64,000 nt of DNA from an uncultured Anaerolineae bacterium (GCA_937995825.1 CALKJO010000009.1:310001-374000); one strand, 5' to 3'; counted from the stretch's first letter, positions 41,715 to 51,204 are shown. Translations and numbers: made by a program. The notes: generated by a model from the sequence alone, not told the origin.

Positions 41715-42740
41715 TTATTCGTCGAACAGCTCGCCGACGCTGCGCCCTTCATGCGAGCGCATGATCACCTCGCCGAGCATTGGCGCTACCGACAAGATGG
41801 TCATATTCGGCAGGCGCATCTGCGGCGGCAGCGGCAGCGTATCGGTAGTGATGATCTCCTTGAAGCCAACCGCACCCAGCCGCGCCAGCGCGCTTCCGGC
41901 AAAACCGGCGTGGGTGAACGCCAGATATAGGTCATGCGCGCCTTCTTGTTTCAGCAAATTCGCTGCATTGACGACCGAGCCGCCGGTCAGCACCTCGTCA
42001 TCGACCAGCAGGACGTTTTTATCGCGCACATCGCCGATCAGCGCCAGCGCCTCCGACTTGGAGTCGTTGCCCCACCGCCGCTTTTCAACAATCGCCAGCG
42101 GCGCTTCAAGTCGAAGCGCCCAGTTACGGGCTTTTTTGGCAAACCCCAGATCGGTCGAGCAGACCACCAAGTTTTCGATCTGCCTATCCGCGACGTAATC
42201 GCTGAGCAGATGGAACGCAGTCAGCGCATCGCCCGGAATATTGAAAAAGCCTTGAATCTGACCCGCGTGCAGGTCAATCGTGATATAGCGATCTGCGCCC
42301 GCCACTTCGATCATATTCGCTAGCAGCCGCGCAGCAATGCCCACGCGCGGCTGATCCTTTTTATCTGAGCGCGCATACGGCATATAGGGGATCACAAGAT
42401 TGATCCGCCCAGCGGAGTCGCGCTTGAGGGTGTCGATCATGATCAACATCTCAAAAATGTGATCGTGAACAGGCGAGACCATTGACTGCACCAGATAGAC
42501 ATCCTGACCGCGCACACTCTGATTTAGACGGATGAAAATGTTTTCGTTGGGAAACACCGTGCGGGTGTATTTGCCCGTCTCAATGCCGAGATGCGCCGCA
42601 ATCGCGGAACCCAGCCCGTCCGAATTGTTGCCGCAGAACAACAATACACGCCCGAACTGCCCACCGCCGTTTTTTGCGGCATTCTGATGCGGCTCGGGTT
42701 TAATTTTTGTACCCGGAACTTTTGTCAAGACTTCAGCCAT
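41715..42740 (-). CDS. prs: Ribose-phosphate pyrophosphokinase
   Basis: Makes PRPP from ribose 5-phosphate and ATP for nucleotide, His and Trp synthesis. The 341-residue protein has the Asp-Leu-His-Ala-Gly-Gln-Ile-Gln-Gly-Phe-Phe motif, the Tyr-Ala-Arg-x-Asp-Lys-Lys ATP loop, and a PRPP loop that reads Val-Asp-Asp-Glu-Val-Leu-Thr-Gly-Gly-Ser in place of the common Asp-Asp-x-x-Asp-Thr-Ala-Gly-Thr. That change suggests a divergent branch, with the two Asp kept. ATG 42740 has GAGAGGGG upstream; ATG 42785 overlapping the meaB stop would add a 15-residue Arg-rich leader. It is last in the mutase-MeaB operon and converges on cobW with four bases between. Confidence 0.88.
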   Translation of the reverse strand: MAEVLTKVPGTKIKPEPHQNAAKNGGGQFGRVLLFCGNNSDGLGSAIAAHLGIETGKYTRTVFPNENIFIRLNQSVRGQDVYLVQSMVSPVHDHIFEMLIMIDTLKRDSAGRINLVIPYMPYARSDKKDQPRVGIAARLLANMIEVAGADRYITIDLHAGQIQGFFNIPGDALTAFHLLSDYVADRQIENLVVCSTDLGFAKKARNWALRLEAPLAIVEKRRWGNDSKSEALALIGDVRDKNVLLVDDEVLTGGSVVNAANLLKQEGAHDLYLAFTHAGFAGSALARLGAVGFKEIITTDTLPLPPQMRLPNMTILSVAPMLGEVIMRSHEGRSVGELFDE

Positions 42741-42781
42741 TGCATCGCCCCTCTCGCCCGCATACGCACGCGCTCTATGCG

Positions 42782-43798
42782 TCATCGCTCTGAATGAGAT
42801 TGATCTATCATCATCGTCGTCTCAGCCAGCATCCGGCTAACGGCTGTATAAGGATCGATGGCGCGTGACTGCACCTGATCGATCACTGCCCCGATCTCAC
42901 CCATTGACAGCTGATCTAAAAGCCGCTCAAGCAGTCCATCGCGCAGGCGATGGAGCAGCTCCAGCTCAAGCTGTCTGCGCTCGATCTGCTCCCAATGCCC
43001 ATTTGAACGCAAGTATGCTCTATGCGCATCAAGCGCTTCGATCACCGCGCCGATGCCGCGCCCCTCAGACGCCACTGTCTGCACAATCGGCGGCATCCAG
43101 TCCGACAAGACGGTGTTCTCAACCCTATCCTCAACGGTGAAATCAGCGCGAAGCCGCTCACGTGCAGCGGCATGACCCAGCTCCAGCATCGTCCGCAGCG
43201 CCCGCACCGTATTTTCCGCGCCCGGTCGATCTGCCTTATTCACCACCAGCACATCCGCGATTTCGAGAATGCCCGCTTTAATCGCCTGCACGTCATCCCC
43301 CAGCCCCGGCACCTCCACCACCAGTACCGTCTGCGCCAGCCGTGCGATCTCAATTTCACTCTGACCCGCGCCGACCGTTTCGATCAGGACAAAATCAAAG
43401 CCCGCCGCGTCCAGCGCGCGCGCCATATCGCGCGTCGTCCGCGCCAATCCGCCCAGACCGCCCCGCGATGCCATGCTGCGGATGAATACGCCGGAGTCGC
43501 CCGCCAGATCGCGCATTCGCACGCGATCCCCCAGAACTGCCCCGCCGGTAAATGGGCTAGACGGATCGACAGCCAGCAGCGCCACCGTCCGCCCACGTTC
43601 ACGCAGGGCGCGTGTGAGCGCGCTCACCAGCGTGCTTTTGCCCGTCCCAGGCGCGCCAGTCACGCCGATCAGATGCGCCCGACCAGTGTACGCATAGAGC
43701 GCGGTCAGCATCGCTACAGCATCAGTATCCTGATTTTCAATCCTAGTCAGCAAGCGCGCCAGCGCCCGTCGATCTCCGTTGAGCAAGCGAGCGAGCAT
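42782..43798 (-). CDS. meaB: MeaB/ArgK-type GTPase chaperone of methylmalonyl-CoA mutase
   Basis: A 338-residue G3E GTPase that protects and reloads methylmalonyl-CoA mutase with adenosylcobalamin. Walker A is Gly-Ala-Pro-Gly-Thr-Gly-Lys-Ser at about residues 43-50, then Val-Asp-Pro-Ser-Ser-Pro-Phe-Thr-Gly-Gly-Ala, Glu-Thr-Val-Gly-Ala-Gly-Gln-Ser and Asn-Lys-Ala-Asp. It follows the B12-binding mutase subunit with no gap, the normal genetic partner. The C-terminal dimerisation arm is present. Earlier naming as an arginine transport kinase is wrong. Confidence 0.93.
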   Translation of the reverse strand: MLARLLNGDRRALARLLTRIENQDTDAVAMLTALYAYTGRAHLIGVTGAPGTGKSTLVSALTRALRERGRTVALLAVDPSSPFTGGAVLGDRVRMRDLAGDSGVFIRSMASRGGLGGLARTTRDMARALDAAGFDFVLIETVGAGQSEIEIARLAQTVLVVEVPGLGDDVQAIKAGILEIADVLVVNKADRPGAENTVRALRTMLELGHAAARERLRADFTVEDRVENTVLSDWMPPIVQTVASEGRGIGAVIEALDAHRAYLRSNGHWEQIERRQLELELLHRLRDGLLERLLDQLSMGEIGAVIDQVQSRAIDPYTAVSRMLAETTMMIDQSHSER

Positions 43799-44215
43799 TC
43801 ACACGTCCTCAAGGGTCGGTTTGACATTAACGAGCTGGCGGATGAACGCAGCAATCTCTTCTGTACGCGCGCCCGGACCGAAAATGCCAGCTGCGCCCAG
43901 CTCACGCAGCGGCGCGTGGTCAGCTTCAGGGATGATCCCGCCCAGGATCAGCGGCACGTTGTCCAAGCCCTGCGCCGCCAGCGCCTCCCGAACACGCGGC
44001 ACGAGCGCCATGTGCGCCCCGCTAAGGATGCTCAAGCCGACCACATCGACATCTTCCTGAAGCGCTGCCTCCGCGATCATCTCTGGCGTCTGGCGAAGCC
44101 CTGTGTAGATGACTTCCATCCCCGCGTCGCGCAGCGCGCGCGCGATGATCTTCGCCCCGCGATCATGCCCGTCCAAACCGGGCTTGGCGATCAATACCCG
44201 TATCGGTCGCGTCAT
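43799..44215 (-). CDS. mcmA2: Methylmalonyl-CoA mutase, B12-binding small subunit
   Basis: A 138-residue cobalamin-binding protein equivalent to the C-terminal domain of methylmalonyl-CoA mutase. The Asp15-x-His17-x-x-Gly20 motif supplies the lower axial His for cobalt; Ser-Ile-Leu-Ser-Gly and Gly-Gly-Ile-Ile-Pro complete the nucleotide-tail site. It pairs with the catalytic large subunit encoded at 59.9 kb on the other strand. It is immediately upstream of meaB with its own promoter-like sequence. Confidence 0.93.
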   Translation of the reverse strand: MTRPIRVLIAKPGLDGHDRGAKIIARALRDAGMEVIYTGLRQTPEMIAEAALQEDVDVVGLSILSGAHMALVPRVREALAAQGLDNVPLILGGIIPEADHAPLRELGAAGIFGPGARTEEIAAFIRQLVNVKPTLEDV

Positions 44216-44263
44216 CAGTTTTCCCTCGTCAGGGCGACTCCCTCACTGTTCTTTGATACTTGT

Positions 44264-44291
44264 ATTATAGCGTAGAAACAGCTTCCGTTAA
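44264..44291 (-). promoter_or_regulatory. Promoter of the mcmA2-meaB-prs operon
   Basis: On the minus strand TTAACG (44291-44286) and TATAAT (44269-44264) are separated by 16 bases, about 50 bases before the mcmA2 ATG. The -10 is perfect and the -35 matches four of six positions. Confidence 0.5.
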
Positions 44292-44409
44292 GGGAAATTA
44301 AACCAAAGCCAAACAAACGCGCGCAGCGGATTGTGCAGCCTCTATGTTACAATCAGCATGAGAAGGGGCTGACTCTCAGCCTATTCATATATATTGACCG
44401 AGCGGAACC

Positions 44410-47400
44410 ATGAGTGCAACCAGTCCACGCAGACTTTTATCAGCGAGATTGCCCTCTGCGAAAGCGCCGCTTCGCAGCAGAACCCAAGCCAGCGCAGCGC
44501 TGCTGCTGCTCGCTATCGGCGCATTGACTCTCGCTGCGGCGGCATACCTTTCGCTCGCGCTCGATTGGCGCAGCACGCCGTTTCTGGGTGCGCTGGTGAC
44601 GCGCGCGCAGGTCATCGATGGCAGCATCCCGATTGAGCGCAATGCCTGGACGGCGCTTGCCGGAGGGATGCAGCGCGGTGACCGGATCGTCAGCATCGAT
44701 GGTGTCGTCCTGGAGACAATACCGGGCGATTATAACAGCGCGCGCGCGACGCTGCGCGCGGCACTGCGCGCGCGCAGCACTGGCGATACCGTAGAAATCG
44801 GCTTCACGCGCCCTGTAGAAGGCGCAGAACGCGCTCCCATCAATGGGCGAGAGGTTTGCGATGCGCCGTTAAATGGAGTGGCATCATGCCGAGTCCTGAT
44901 CGCCCTTTCCAGGCTGCCGGACACGGACTTTGCCGCGCTGTTTATTGTGCCGTTTGTCTGCGGCATTCTGACCGCCGGAATTGGCGCGCTGGTGCTGGCG
45001 CTGCGTCCGCGCTCCACCGCTGCACAGACGGTCAGCGCGACCAATTTTCAGATCGCGCTGTTCATGTTCGGTCTATTCGATATGAATACGACCCATCAGT
45101 TCCCCTGGCTCTGGATCGCCTCGGCAGTCGGGCTTGGCGGCACGCTGGTCACGCTCGCGCTGATCTTTCCATCTCCCATTCCCGCCGTCCATCGCCGACC
45201 GATCCTGCGCTTCCTGCCGCTGCTGATTGCGCTCTTGATCGGCGTCGGGCTGATTGCGCTGCATCTGACAGCGTCCACCCCCGGCTTGGTCACAGCAGCG
45301 CTCTGGGGCGCGGCGATCAGCGCCGAGACCGGAGCATTTATCTTTCTGATCATCATGCTGCGGCGGCGCGCCCGCGCAACCTCACTGCTCGTCCGCGACC
45401 AGACCAACGCGATGATCATTGGCATCGGCTTCGCGCTGGGCGTAGCGATCCTGTGGCTGGTGAACATCATCGCTTCAGCACTCACCGGATCAACGCTTAT
45501 CCCGCTGAACACTTCCGCAACCATGCCGCTCTTCGTCATGCCGGCGCTGGCAATGGGTTATGCGGCGCTTCAGTATCAGGCGACCGACACCGACCGCGCA
45601 CTCAGTCAGCTAATCACATATGGGCTGCTGCTGGTCGGGTTGATCGCCGGCTATTTTCTGCTCGTGTTCAGCGCAAGCGTGATCGCGCAGCGCACGATTG
45701 GCGCAGACGATCCCATTCTGATTGCCGTGCTGATCTTTCTGATGGCGTCGCTGTTTGTGCCGGTGCGCTCGCAGGTGCAGGCGCAAATTGACCAGATTTA
45801 CTTCCGCCGCCGCCTGAACTACCAGGCAAAAGTGGAGGCATTTGCGCAGAAGCTCGGCGCGCTGGTCGAATTCAATGATATCGTCCGCGAGTATAAGCGC
45901 GAGATCAACAAGACTCTTCAGCCCAGCGGCGTTTACGTCTTCCTCCCCAATCGACAGACGGGCGAATACGCTGAAATAGGCGGCTCTGGCGCGTCAACCG
46001 ATGTGCGTTTCACCCAGGACAGCCCGATTGTTCAATATTTTCTAAACTATGATGAGCCGCTGTTTCTAGAGCAGGGCATCCCCTGGCGTCCTGAGCTGCT
46101 GGCGGAGCGGTCGCGGCTGATGATCCTCGATGCAGCCGCACTCTATGAGCTGCGCGGGGCGAACCAGGCGAACGGCTTTGTCGTGATCGGATCGCCGCAA
46201 AGAGGGAGTGACCGCCGCGATCGCAGCTACACCTACGAAGAACTGCGCTTCGTCCAAAGCCTGACCAGCCAATTGAGCGTGTCCGTCGAGCGCGCCCAGG
46301 TCATCGAATCATTGGAGCGGCGCGTCCGCGAATTGGACGTGCTGAGCCAGGTCAGCCAGGCGGCAAATTTCACCATTGCATTTGACGATCTGCTTGAACT
46401 GATCAACACGCAGACAACCCGCCTGATTGAGGCGACTCACTTTTATATCGCGCTCTACGATGAGGATCAGGACGAATTGTATTTCGCCTTTTTCTTGGAA
46501 GATGATGTTCGCTATCACGACAAGGAAAATCAGCGTTGGCTGCTCGGACGTGATCTCTACAGTGAGATCATCCGCCGGCGTCAGGCGATTTGTATTCCCT
46601 CCTTCACCCAGGCAATGTGGGAACGCGGCGCGCCAGTGGTGTTTGAGGACGACAATCTGAAAGGCTGGATGGGCGTGCCGCTGATCGCGGGCGCGCGCGC
46701 GCTCGGCGTGCTGGCTGTTGGAACCACCCAAGCCAAGACCTACAGCGACGATCAGCTTAAAATGCTGCAAGACATCGCGGCGCTGGCGGCGACCTCGCTC
46801 GACAAATCGCGTTTGTTTCAAGAGACCAACGCCCGCGCCCGCCAGCTTGCGGCGCTCAACGACATCAGCCGGCGGTTAGTGGCTGCAGAAGCCAACATCG
46901 ACAAGCTGCTGGAACTGATCACCGCCAGCGCAACCGACATTCTCGACGCCGAAGCCGGATCGCTGCTGCTGACCGCTGAAGACGGCTCCGGCGATCTGGA
47001 ATTCAAGGTCGCCATCGGCGGCAGTGGCGGTGACTTGATCGGGCTGCGCATCCCTGCCGGTCGCGGATTGGTCGGCGAAGTCGCCTTGACTGGACAGCCG
47101 ATCATAGTGAGCAATGCCGCGACCGATCCGCGCTGGAGCGGTGAACTCTCCAAAGGTTCATTCCACACGACCAGCGTGCTGGCAGCGCCGCTGTCGGCGC
47201 AGAACCGCGTGATCGGCGTGCTTGAGGTTCTGAACAAGAAGAGCGGTCGCGGTTTCACCAATGATGACACCGAACTGCTGTCCACATTCGCCGGGCAAGC
47301 CGCCGTCGCGATTGAAAATGCCCGCCTGTTCCGGCTCACCGATGAGCAGCTCAGCGCGCGCCTGACCGAGCTGGAGACGCTGGAACGCATCGACGTGGAG

Positions 47401-48597
47401 CTGAACCGGTCGCTGGATTTGACCAAAGTCGCTGAAATTACCGTGCGCTACGCTATCGCCAATTCTCCGGCAACGGCGGGCGTGCTTGGCTTGGTCGAAG
47501 ACGATCCCGCGCGCCTTGAGATCGTCTACAAACAAGGTTACAGCGATGAAGATGTGCCGGAAGGTTCGACTCCGAACGTATGGATGCTCGACCGAGGCAT
47601 CCTGCGCCGCGTCATGCGCACGCGCCAACCCGATCTCGTGCCGGACGTGACCATCGACCCGGATTACCAGCCCATGCTGCGCGGCAGCATCAGCCTGGTC
47701 ACGCTGCCGATGCTGTCTGGCGGGCGGGTCGCCGCTCTGCTGATTCTGGAAACCGACCGTGAACCGCGTATGCGCCTGGCGGACATGCCATTCTTACAGC
47801 GTCTTGTGGAACACGCCACGATTGCCATTGCCAATGCGCGCCTGTACGCTGACCTAGCGCGCGCCAATAACTCGAAGAGCGAGTTTGTCAGCTTTGTCGC
47901 GCATGAACTCAAAAACCCGCTCGCATCCGTCAAAGGCTATGCCAGCGCGATGACCATGGCGGGCGAGATCAGCGAGACTCAGCGCGGATTCCTCGAAACC
48001 ATCATCCGTAACGCCGAGCGGATGCGCAGCATCGTCGATGACCTCAACGATGTCACGCAGTTAGAGACCAACAAAATGCGCATCACGCTGAAACCCTGCG
48101 ATTTCAGCGTGATCGTGCAAGAAACGCTCACAGCGTTCGAAAAGCGGATCGCCGACAAGCACCAGACACTTACGGTTGAAATGCCGGACACGCTGCCACT
48201 CATCATGGGGGATCAGACTCGGCTGATCCAGGTGCTGACTAATTTGATCAGCAATGCCCATAAGTACACCCCTGAGGGCGGTCAGGTCGGCGTGGCGGTT
48301 AAAATCTTGAACAACCGGCGCGACAGCAAAGGCAAAGCGCTTGGCGCGGCGCTCCAGGTTGCTGTCTCTGACACGGGGATCGGCATGAGCAAGGATGAAC
48401 TGGCGAAGCTGTTCACCCCTTATTTCCGCACCGAGCGCGCTAAGGACATGGACGAAGGCACCGGACTGGGCATGACGCTGACTCGCGGTCTGATCGAGCA
48501 GCATGGAGGCGAAATCTGGGTCGAGAGCGAGATCAATGTCGGCACGACCTTCTATTTCACCGTGCCGCTCGCTCCAGAGGGAGAAACCGTCCCCTGA
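44410..48597 (+). CDS. Large membrane sensor histidine kinase with PDZ-like and four GAF-like domains
   Basis: A 1395-residue kinase. After a first membrane helix (about 35-58) comes an external PDZ-like segment (about 75-140, with Gly-Asp-Arg-Ile-Val-Ser-Ile-Asp-Gly). Roughly eight further helices occupy about 175-450. Four GAF-like sensor domains follow (about 480-630, 640-800, 808-980 and 987-1145). The HisKA box has the phospho-acceptor His near residue 1163 in Ala-His-Glu-Leu-Lys-Asn-Pro; the HATPase domain (about 1260-1390) is intact. A Cys pair in the external loop may be disulfide-linked. No receiver gene is adjacent. It stands alone and ends opposite trxA. Signal unknown; GAF domains suggest small-molecule or redox sensing. 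Confidence 0.87.
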   Translation: MSATSPRRLLSARLPSAKAPLRSRTQASAALLLLAIGALTLAAAAYLSLALDWRSTPFLGALVTRAQVIDGSIPIERNAWTALAGGMQRGDRIVSIDGVVLETIPGDYNSARATLRAALRARSTGDTVEIGFTRPVEGAERAPINGREVCDAPLNGVASCRVLIALSRLPDTDFAALFIVPFVCGILTAGIGALVLALRPRSTAAQTVSATNFQIALFMFGLFDMNTTHQFPWLWIASAVGLGGTLVTLALIFPSPIPAVHRRPILRFLPLLIALLIGVGLIALHLTASTPGLVTAALWGAAISAETGAFIFLIIMLRRRARATSLLVRDQTNAMIIGIGFALGVAILWLVNIIASALTGSTLIPLNTSATMPLFVMPALAMGYAALQYQATDTDRALSQLITYGLLLVGLIAGYFLLVFSASVIAQRTIGADDPILIAVLIFLMASLFVPVRSQVQAQIDQIYFRRRLNYQAKVEAFAQKLGALVEFNDIVREYKREINKTLQPSGVYVFLPNRQTGEYAEIGGSGASTDVRFTQDSPIVQYFLNYDEPLFLEQGIPWRPELLAERSRLMILDAAALYELRGANQANGFVVIGSPQRGSDRRDRSYTYEELRFVQSLTSQLSVSVERAQVIESLERRVRELDVLSQVSQAANFTIAFDDLLELINTQTTRLIEATHFYIALYDEDQDELYFAFFLEDDVRYHDKENQRWLLGRDLYSEIIRRRQAICIPSFTQAMWERGAPVVFEDDNLKGWMGVPLIAGARALGVLAVGTTQAKTYSDDQLKMLQDIAALAATSLDKSRLFQETNARARQLAALNDISRRLVAAEANIDKLLELITASATDILDAEAGSLLLTAEDGSGDLEFKVAIGGSGGDLIGLRIPAGRGLVGEVALTGQPIIVSNAATDPRWSGELSKGSFHTTSVLAAPLSAQNRVIGVLEVLNKKSGRGFTNDDTELLSTFAGQAAVAIENARLFRLTDEQLSARLTELETLERIDVELNRSLDLTKVAEITVRYAIANSPATAGVLGLVEDDPARLEIVYKQGYSDEDVPEGSTPNVWMLDRGILRRVMRTRQPDLVPDVTIDPDYQPMLRGSISLVTLPMLSGGRVAALLILETDREPRMRLADMPFLQRLVEHATIAIANARLYADLARANNSKSEFVSFVAHELKNPLASVKGYASAMTMAGEISETQRGFLETIIRNAERMRSIVDDLNDVTQLETNKMRITLKPCDFSVIVQETLTAFEKRIADKHQTLTVEMPDTLPLIMGDQTRLIQVLTNLISNAHKYTPEGGQVGVAVKILNNRRDSKGKALGAALQVAVSDTGIGMSKDELAKLFTPYFRTERAKDMDEGTGLGMTLTRGLIEQHGGEIWVESEINVGTTFYFTVPLAPEGETVP

Positions 48598-48604
48598 GCG
48601 AGTC

Positions 48605-48631
48605 AAAAACGGGCGGCGTCGCTGCCGCCCG
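48605..48631 (-). terminator. Rho-independent terminator of trxA
   Basis: An eight-base-pair GC stem (48610-48617 with 48624-48631) with a six-base loop is followed, on the minus strand, by five T residues. It lies between the convergent kinase and trxA stops. Confidence 0.8.
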
Positions 48632-48643
48632 CCGAGCTTAGAC

Positions 48644-48973
48644 TCAGCTCAGGTGCGACTCAAGCTGTTGAAGGATCCGCTGCTTGGGCTGATACCCCGT
48701 GATGCGAGCAACCGGTTCGCCGCCTTTAAAAAGCAGCAGCGTTGGAATGCTCATGATGCCGTAGCGCATCAGCACGTCCTGATTGCTGTCCGCATCGACC
48801 TTGCCCACCTTCATCTTATCGCCATACTCCTCGGCAAGCTGCTCGACAATCGGGGCAATCGCTTTGCAGGGACCGCACCAGGTCGCCCAGAAATCGATCA
48901 GCACCGGCATCTCGGATTTCAGGACATCCATCTCGAAAGTCGCCTCAGTAATCTCAACGGGCTTATGACCCAT
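48644..48973 (-). CDS. trxA: Thioredoxin
   Basis: A 109-residue cytoplasmic disulfide reductase with the active site Trp-Cys33-Gly-Pro-Cys36, a buried Asp before it and the cis-proline motif Ile-Pro-Thr. It serves ribonucleotide reductase and repair enzymes. ATG 48973 has AAGGAG nine bases upstream; a TTG at 48979 would be too close to that site. It is monocistronic with its own terminator, divergent from hrcA. Confidence 0.94.
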   Translation of the reverse strand: MGHKPVEITEATFEMDVLKSEMPVLIDFWATWCGPCKAIAPIVEQLAEEYGDKMKVGKVDADSNQDVLMRYGIMSIPTLLLFKGGEPVARITGYQPKQRILQQLESHLS

Positions 48974-49012
48974 TCCCAACTTCTCCTTGATCTCTCGATT
49001 GATGCATCAGCA

Positions 49013-49041
49013 TAGGCACAATCAGACCAGAATGCTATAAT
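49013..49041 (+). promoter_or_regulatory. Promoter of hrcA
   Basis: TAGGCA at 49013-49018 and a perfect TATAAT at 49036-49041 are 17 bases apart, 34 bases before the hrcA ATG. No CIRCE palindrome (TTAGCACTC-N9-GAGTGCTAA) overlaps it. Confidence 0.55.
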
Positions 49042-49075
49042 CAAAGCAAATTGTCGTTCATGGTTTCAGAACGTT

Positions 49076-50158
49076 ATGAGCACAGACGAAACCAACCTGC
49101 CAGAACTTACACGCCGACAGGAAGAAATCTTATCGCTGATCGTGCGCAGTTATGCCCAGCGCCCCGAACCGGTTGCCTCGAAGAATCTGGTTGAACGTTA
49201 CAACCTCACCATTAGCTCAGCGACGATCCGCAATGAAATGGCTGTGCTGGAAGAATTGGGCTATATCGTCGCGCCGCACACGTCCGCCGGTCGCATTCCG
49301 ACGCCCAAGGGCTACCGTTATTTCGTGCAGCGCCTGATCAACGCCGATACGCTCACCCCCTCTGAACAGTCGCACATCAGCGCGCGCCTGCAAAGCCTGC
49401 CGCTAGCGACGGAGAGCTGGCTGCGATTGGTGGCATCGGTGTTGGCGCGCACCGCGAAGACCGCCGCCCTCGTCACCCCGCCGATTGCCCAGACCAGCAA
49501 ATTCAAACATATTGAGCTGATCGCGATTCAAGGTCGGCTGGTGCTGATGGTGCTAGTGCTGCACGAGGGCGCAGTTCATCAACAGATGCTGACTCTAGCG
49601 GAGCCTGTCCCACAGACGACGCTCAGCAGCGCTGCCACACGCATCAACACGCTGTGCCTGGATGCCACCGCCAACGAAGTCCGCATTAAAAGCGTCCAGC
49701 TCCAACTGCTAGAGCGCGAAGTCGCCGAACTCGCTGCTGATCTGATGGATCGCGCCGATTCCAGTCAGGCGAGGTTGGTTTATCGCGAAGGACTGAGCGA
49801 GATGATCGGCGCGTTTGAGACCAGCGAAGGCGCGCAGCAGGCGGTTCGCGTGCTTGAGGAGTGCGCTATCCTCAACATGATCCTGTCCGATGTGCTGACG
49901 CCGCTGATGAATCAGGTGCAGGTTTTGATCGGCGCGGAAGGCAAATGGGAAGAGCTTAAACACCTGAGCATGGTGCTGAGCCGCTACGGTGTGCCGGGTC
50001 AGATCAGCGGTGCAGTCGGTGTTTTAGGTCCTACCCATCTCAATTACGGGCGCGCGATCAGCGCTGTCAGCTACGTGTCTAACGTGATGACGAATATGCT
50101 GGCGGCGGCATACGAGGCTGCGCCGTCGGAGTCGGGCGGCGCGCCAGAAGACCCGTGA
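49076..50158 (+). CDS. hrcA: Heat-inducible transcription repressor
   Basis: A 360-residue repressor of class I heat-shock genes. A winged helix-turn-helix lies at about residues 10-85 (Thr-Ile-Arg-Asn-Glu-Met and Ser-Ala-Gly-Arg-Ile-Pro-Thr), followed by the GAF-like and insertion domains; the Arg-Tyr-Gly-x-Pro-Gly and Gly-Pro-Thr-His-Leu-Asn-Tyr motifs near the end are characteristic. Length is normal. It precedes grpE-dnaK-dnaJ but is separated by an antisense transporter gene whose last 80 bases overlap its end. No CIRCE operator is visible at hrcA, grpE or dnaK, so its targets in this genome may be elsewhere or use a divergent site. Confidence 0.92.
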   Translation: MSTDETNLPELTRRQEEILSLIVRSYAQRPEPVASKNLVERYNLTISSATIRNEMAVLEELGYIVAPHTSAGRIPTPKGYRYFVQRLINADTLTPSEQSHISARLQSLPLATESWLRLVASVLARTAKTAALVTPPIAQTSKFKHIELIAIQGRLVLMVLVLHEGAVHQQMLTLAEPVPQTTLSSAATRINTLCLDATANEVRIKSVQLQLLEREVAELAADLMDRADSSQARLVYREGLSEMIGAFETSEGAQQAVRVLEECAILNMILSDVLTPLMNQVQVLIGAEGKWEELKHLSMVLSRYGVPGQISGAVGVLGPTHLNYGRAISAVSYVSNVMTNMLAAAYEAAPSESGGAPEDP

Positions 50159-50999
50159 CCAGCGTCAGCCCAACCATGATCGCGCCGAAGCCGATCATCT
50201 CATTGATGTGAATCACCTCGCCCAGCACAACTGCGCCCCACAAACTGCTGAAAACCGGAACCAGAAAGGTCACGCTGGCGGTTGCGGTTGCGCCTGATGC
50301 GCCCAGCAGCCGAAAATAAATCAGGTAGCCGACTGAAGTGGACAGCAGACTCAGCGCCAGCATCGCTGCAAGCGCGGCGGGAGTCGGCTCGACCTGCGGC
50401 GGATTGGCGAGCGCCAGCGGCAGCACCCCAATGCCGCCGAGTAAAAGCTGACCGACCGAAGTGCTGATCGGATCGGCGCTCTGAAATACTTTCTTGCTGT
50501 ACACCACGCCGCAGGCATAGCTAATCGAGGCAGCAGTCAGCATCCCCGCGGACAGCAGCCCGACCGTATCCAGCGGCGTCGGCTGCCAACCGACGATGAT
50601 GCCGACTCCACTCATCCCACAGACCAATCCGATGATCTTCGCAGCCGTGAGCCGCTCTTTCAGCCAGAGCGCCGCAACCACCGCTGTGAAGATCGGCGTA
50701 GTGGCGTTGAGCATGGCGGAAAACGACGCCGTAAGATTGAGCGCGGCGGTTGAGATCAGCGAGAATGGCAGAGCGCAGTTAATCAGCCCGGCGATCAGGT
50801 AGTGCTGCCAGTGTTCACGCCAGGGAATCGCGCGGTGCATTCCCACCGCAACCAGAAAGAGCGCGCCGCCGCCGAGCAGCAGCCGTAAAAACACCAGCGG
50901 AAACGGGCGCAGAACCGGCGACGCCACTCGAATGAACAGGTAAGATGCGCCCCAAATCGCCCCCAATACAAACAACAGTGCCACATCACGCGGTTTCAA
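50079..50999 (-). CDS. EamA/DMT-family transporter
   Basis: A 306-residue membrane protein with ten predicted helices in two EamA repeats (about residues 8-138 and 150-285). The first repeat starts with Trp-Gly-Ala-Ser-Tyr-Leu-Phe-Ile-Arg, a usual DMT motif, and has Ala-Ala-Leu-Trp-Leu-Lys-Glu-Arg-Leu at its end. Substrates in this family include amino acids, nucleosides and drugs. It lies antisense between hrcA and grpE, and its last 80 bases overlap hrcA. Confidence 0.88.
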   Translation of the reverse strand: MKPRDVALLFVLGAIWGASYLFIRVASPVLRPFPLVFLRLLLGGGALFLVAVGMHRAIPWREHWQHYLIAGLINCALPFSLISTAALNLTASFSAMLNATTPIFTAVVAALWLKERLTAAKIIGLVCGMSGVGIIVGWQPTPLDTVGLLSAGMLTAASISYACGVVYSKKVFQSADPISTSVGQLLLGGIGVLPLALANPPQVEPTPAALAAMLALSLLSTSVGYLIYFRLLGASGATATASVTFLVPVFSSLWGAVVLGEVIHINEMIGFGAIMVGLTLVTGLLARRPTPTAQPRMPPPAYSSSR

Positions 51000-51144
51000 G
51001 ATCGCTGTCTGCTTTCCATAACAACTGAATACATGCGCTCTATGTGCGCTTCCTAATCATCGCCTATAGTGGGCTGCTTCGTCTAGTGCCTCCGCCGAAA
51101 ATGGATAGGGCTATCTTTATTTCTATGCTTTGTTAACGTGATTC

Positions 51145-51150
51145 TATAAT
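51145..51150 (+). promoter_or_regulatory. Candidate -10 element of the grpE-dnaK operon
   Basis: A perfect TATAAT lies 54 bases before the grpE GTG. No good -35 hexamer exists at 16-18 bases upstream. The 205-base space between the antisense transporter and grpE is AT-rich near this element and holds no CIRCE-type inverted repeat that I can find. Confidence 0.4.
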
Positions 51151-51204
51151 TGGTTGGCTACACTTGGAACGATTACAGGGACAATTCATCGAGGAGAAAA
51201 CGGG

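Noticed and set aside
43022-44275. A 417-codon plus-strand open frame
   Set aside because: It is antisense to meaB and mcmA2, both of which are firmly identified.
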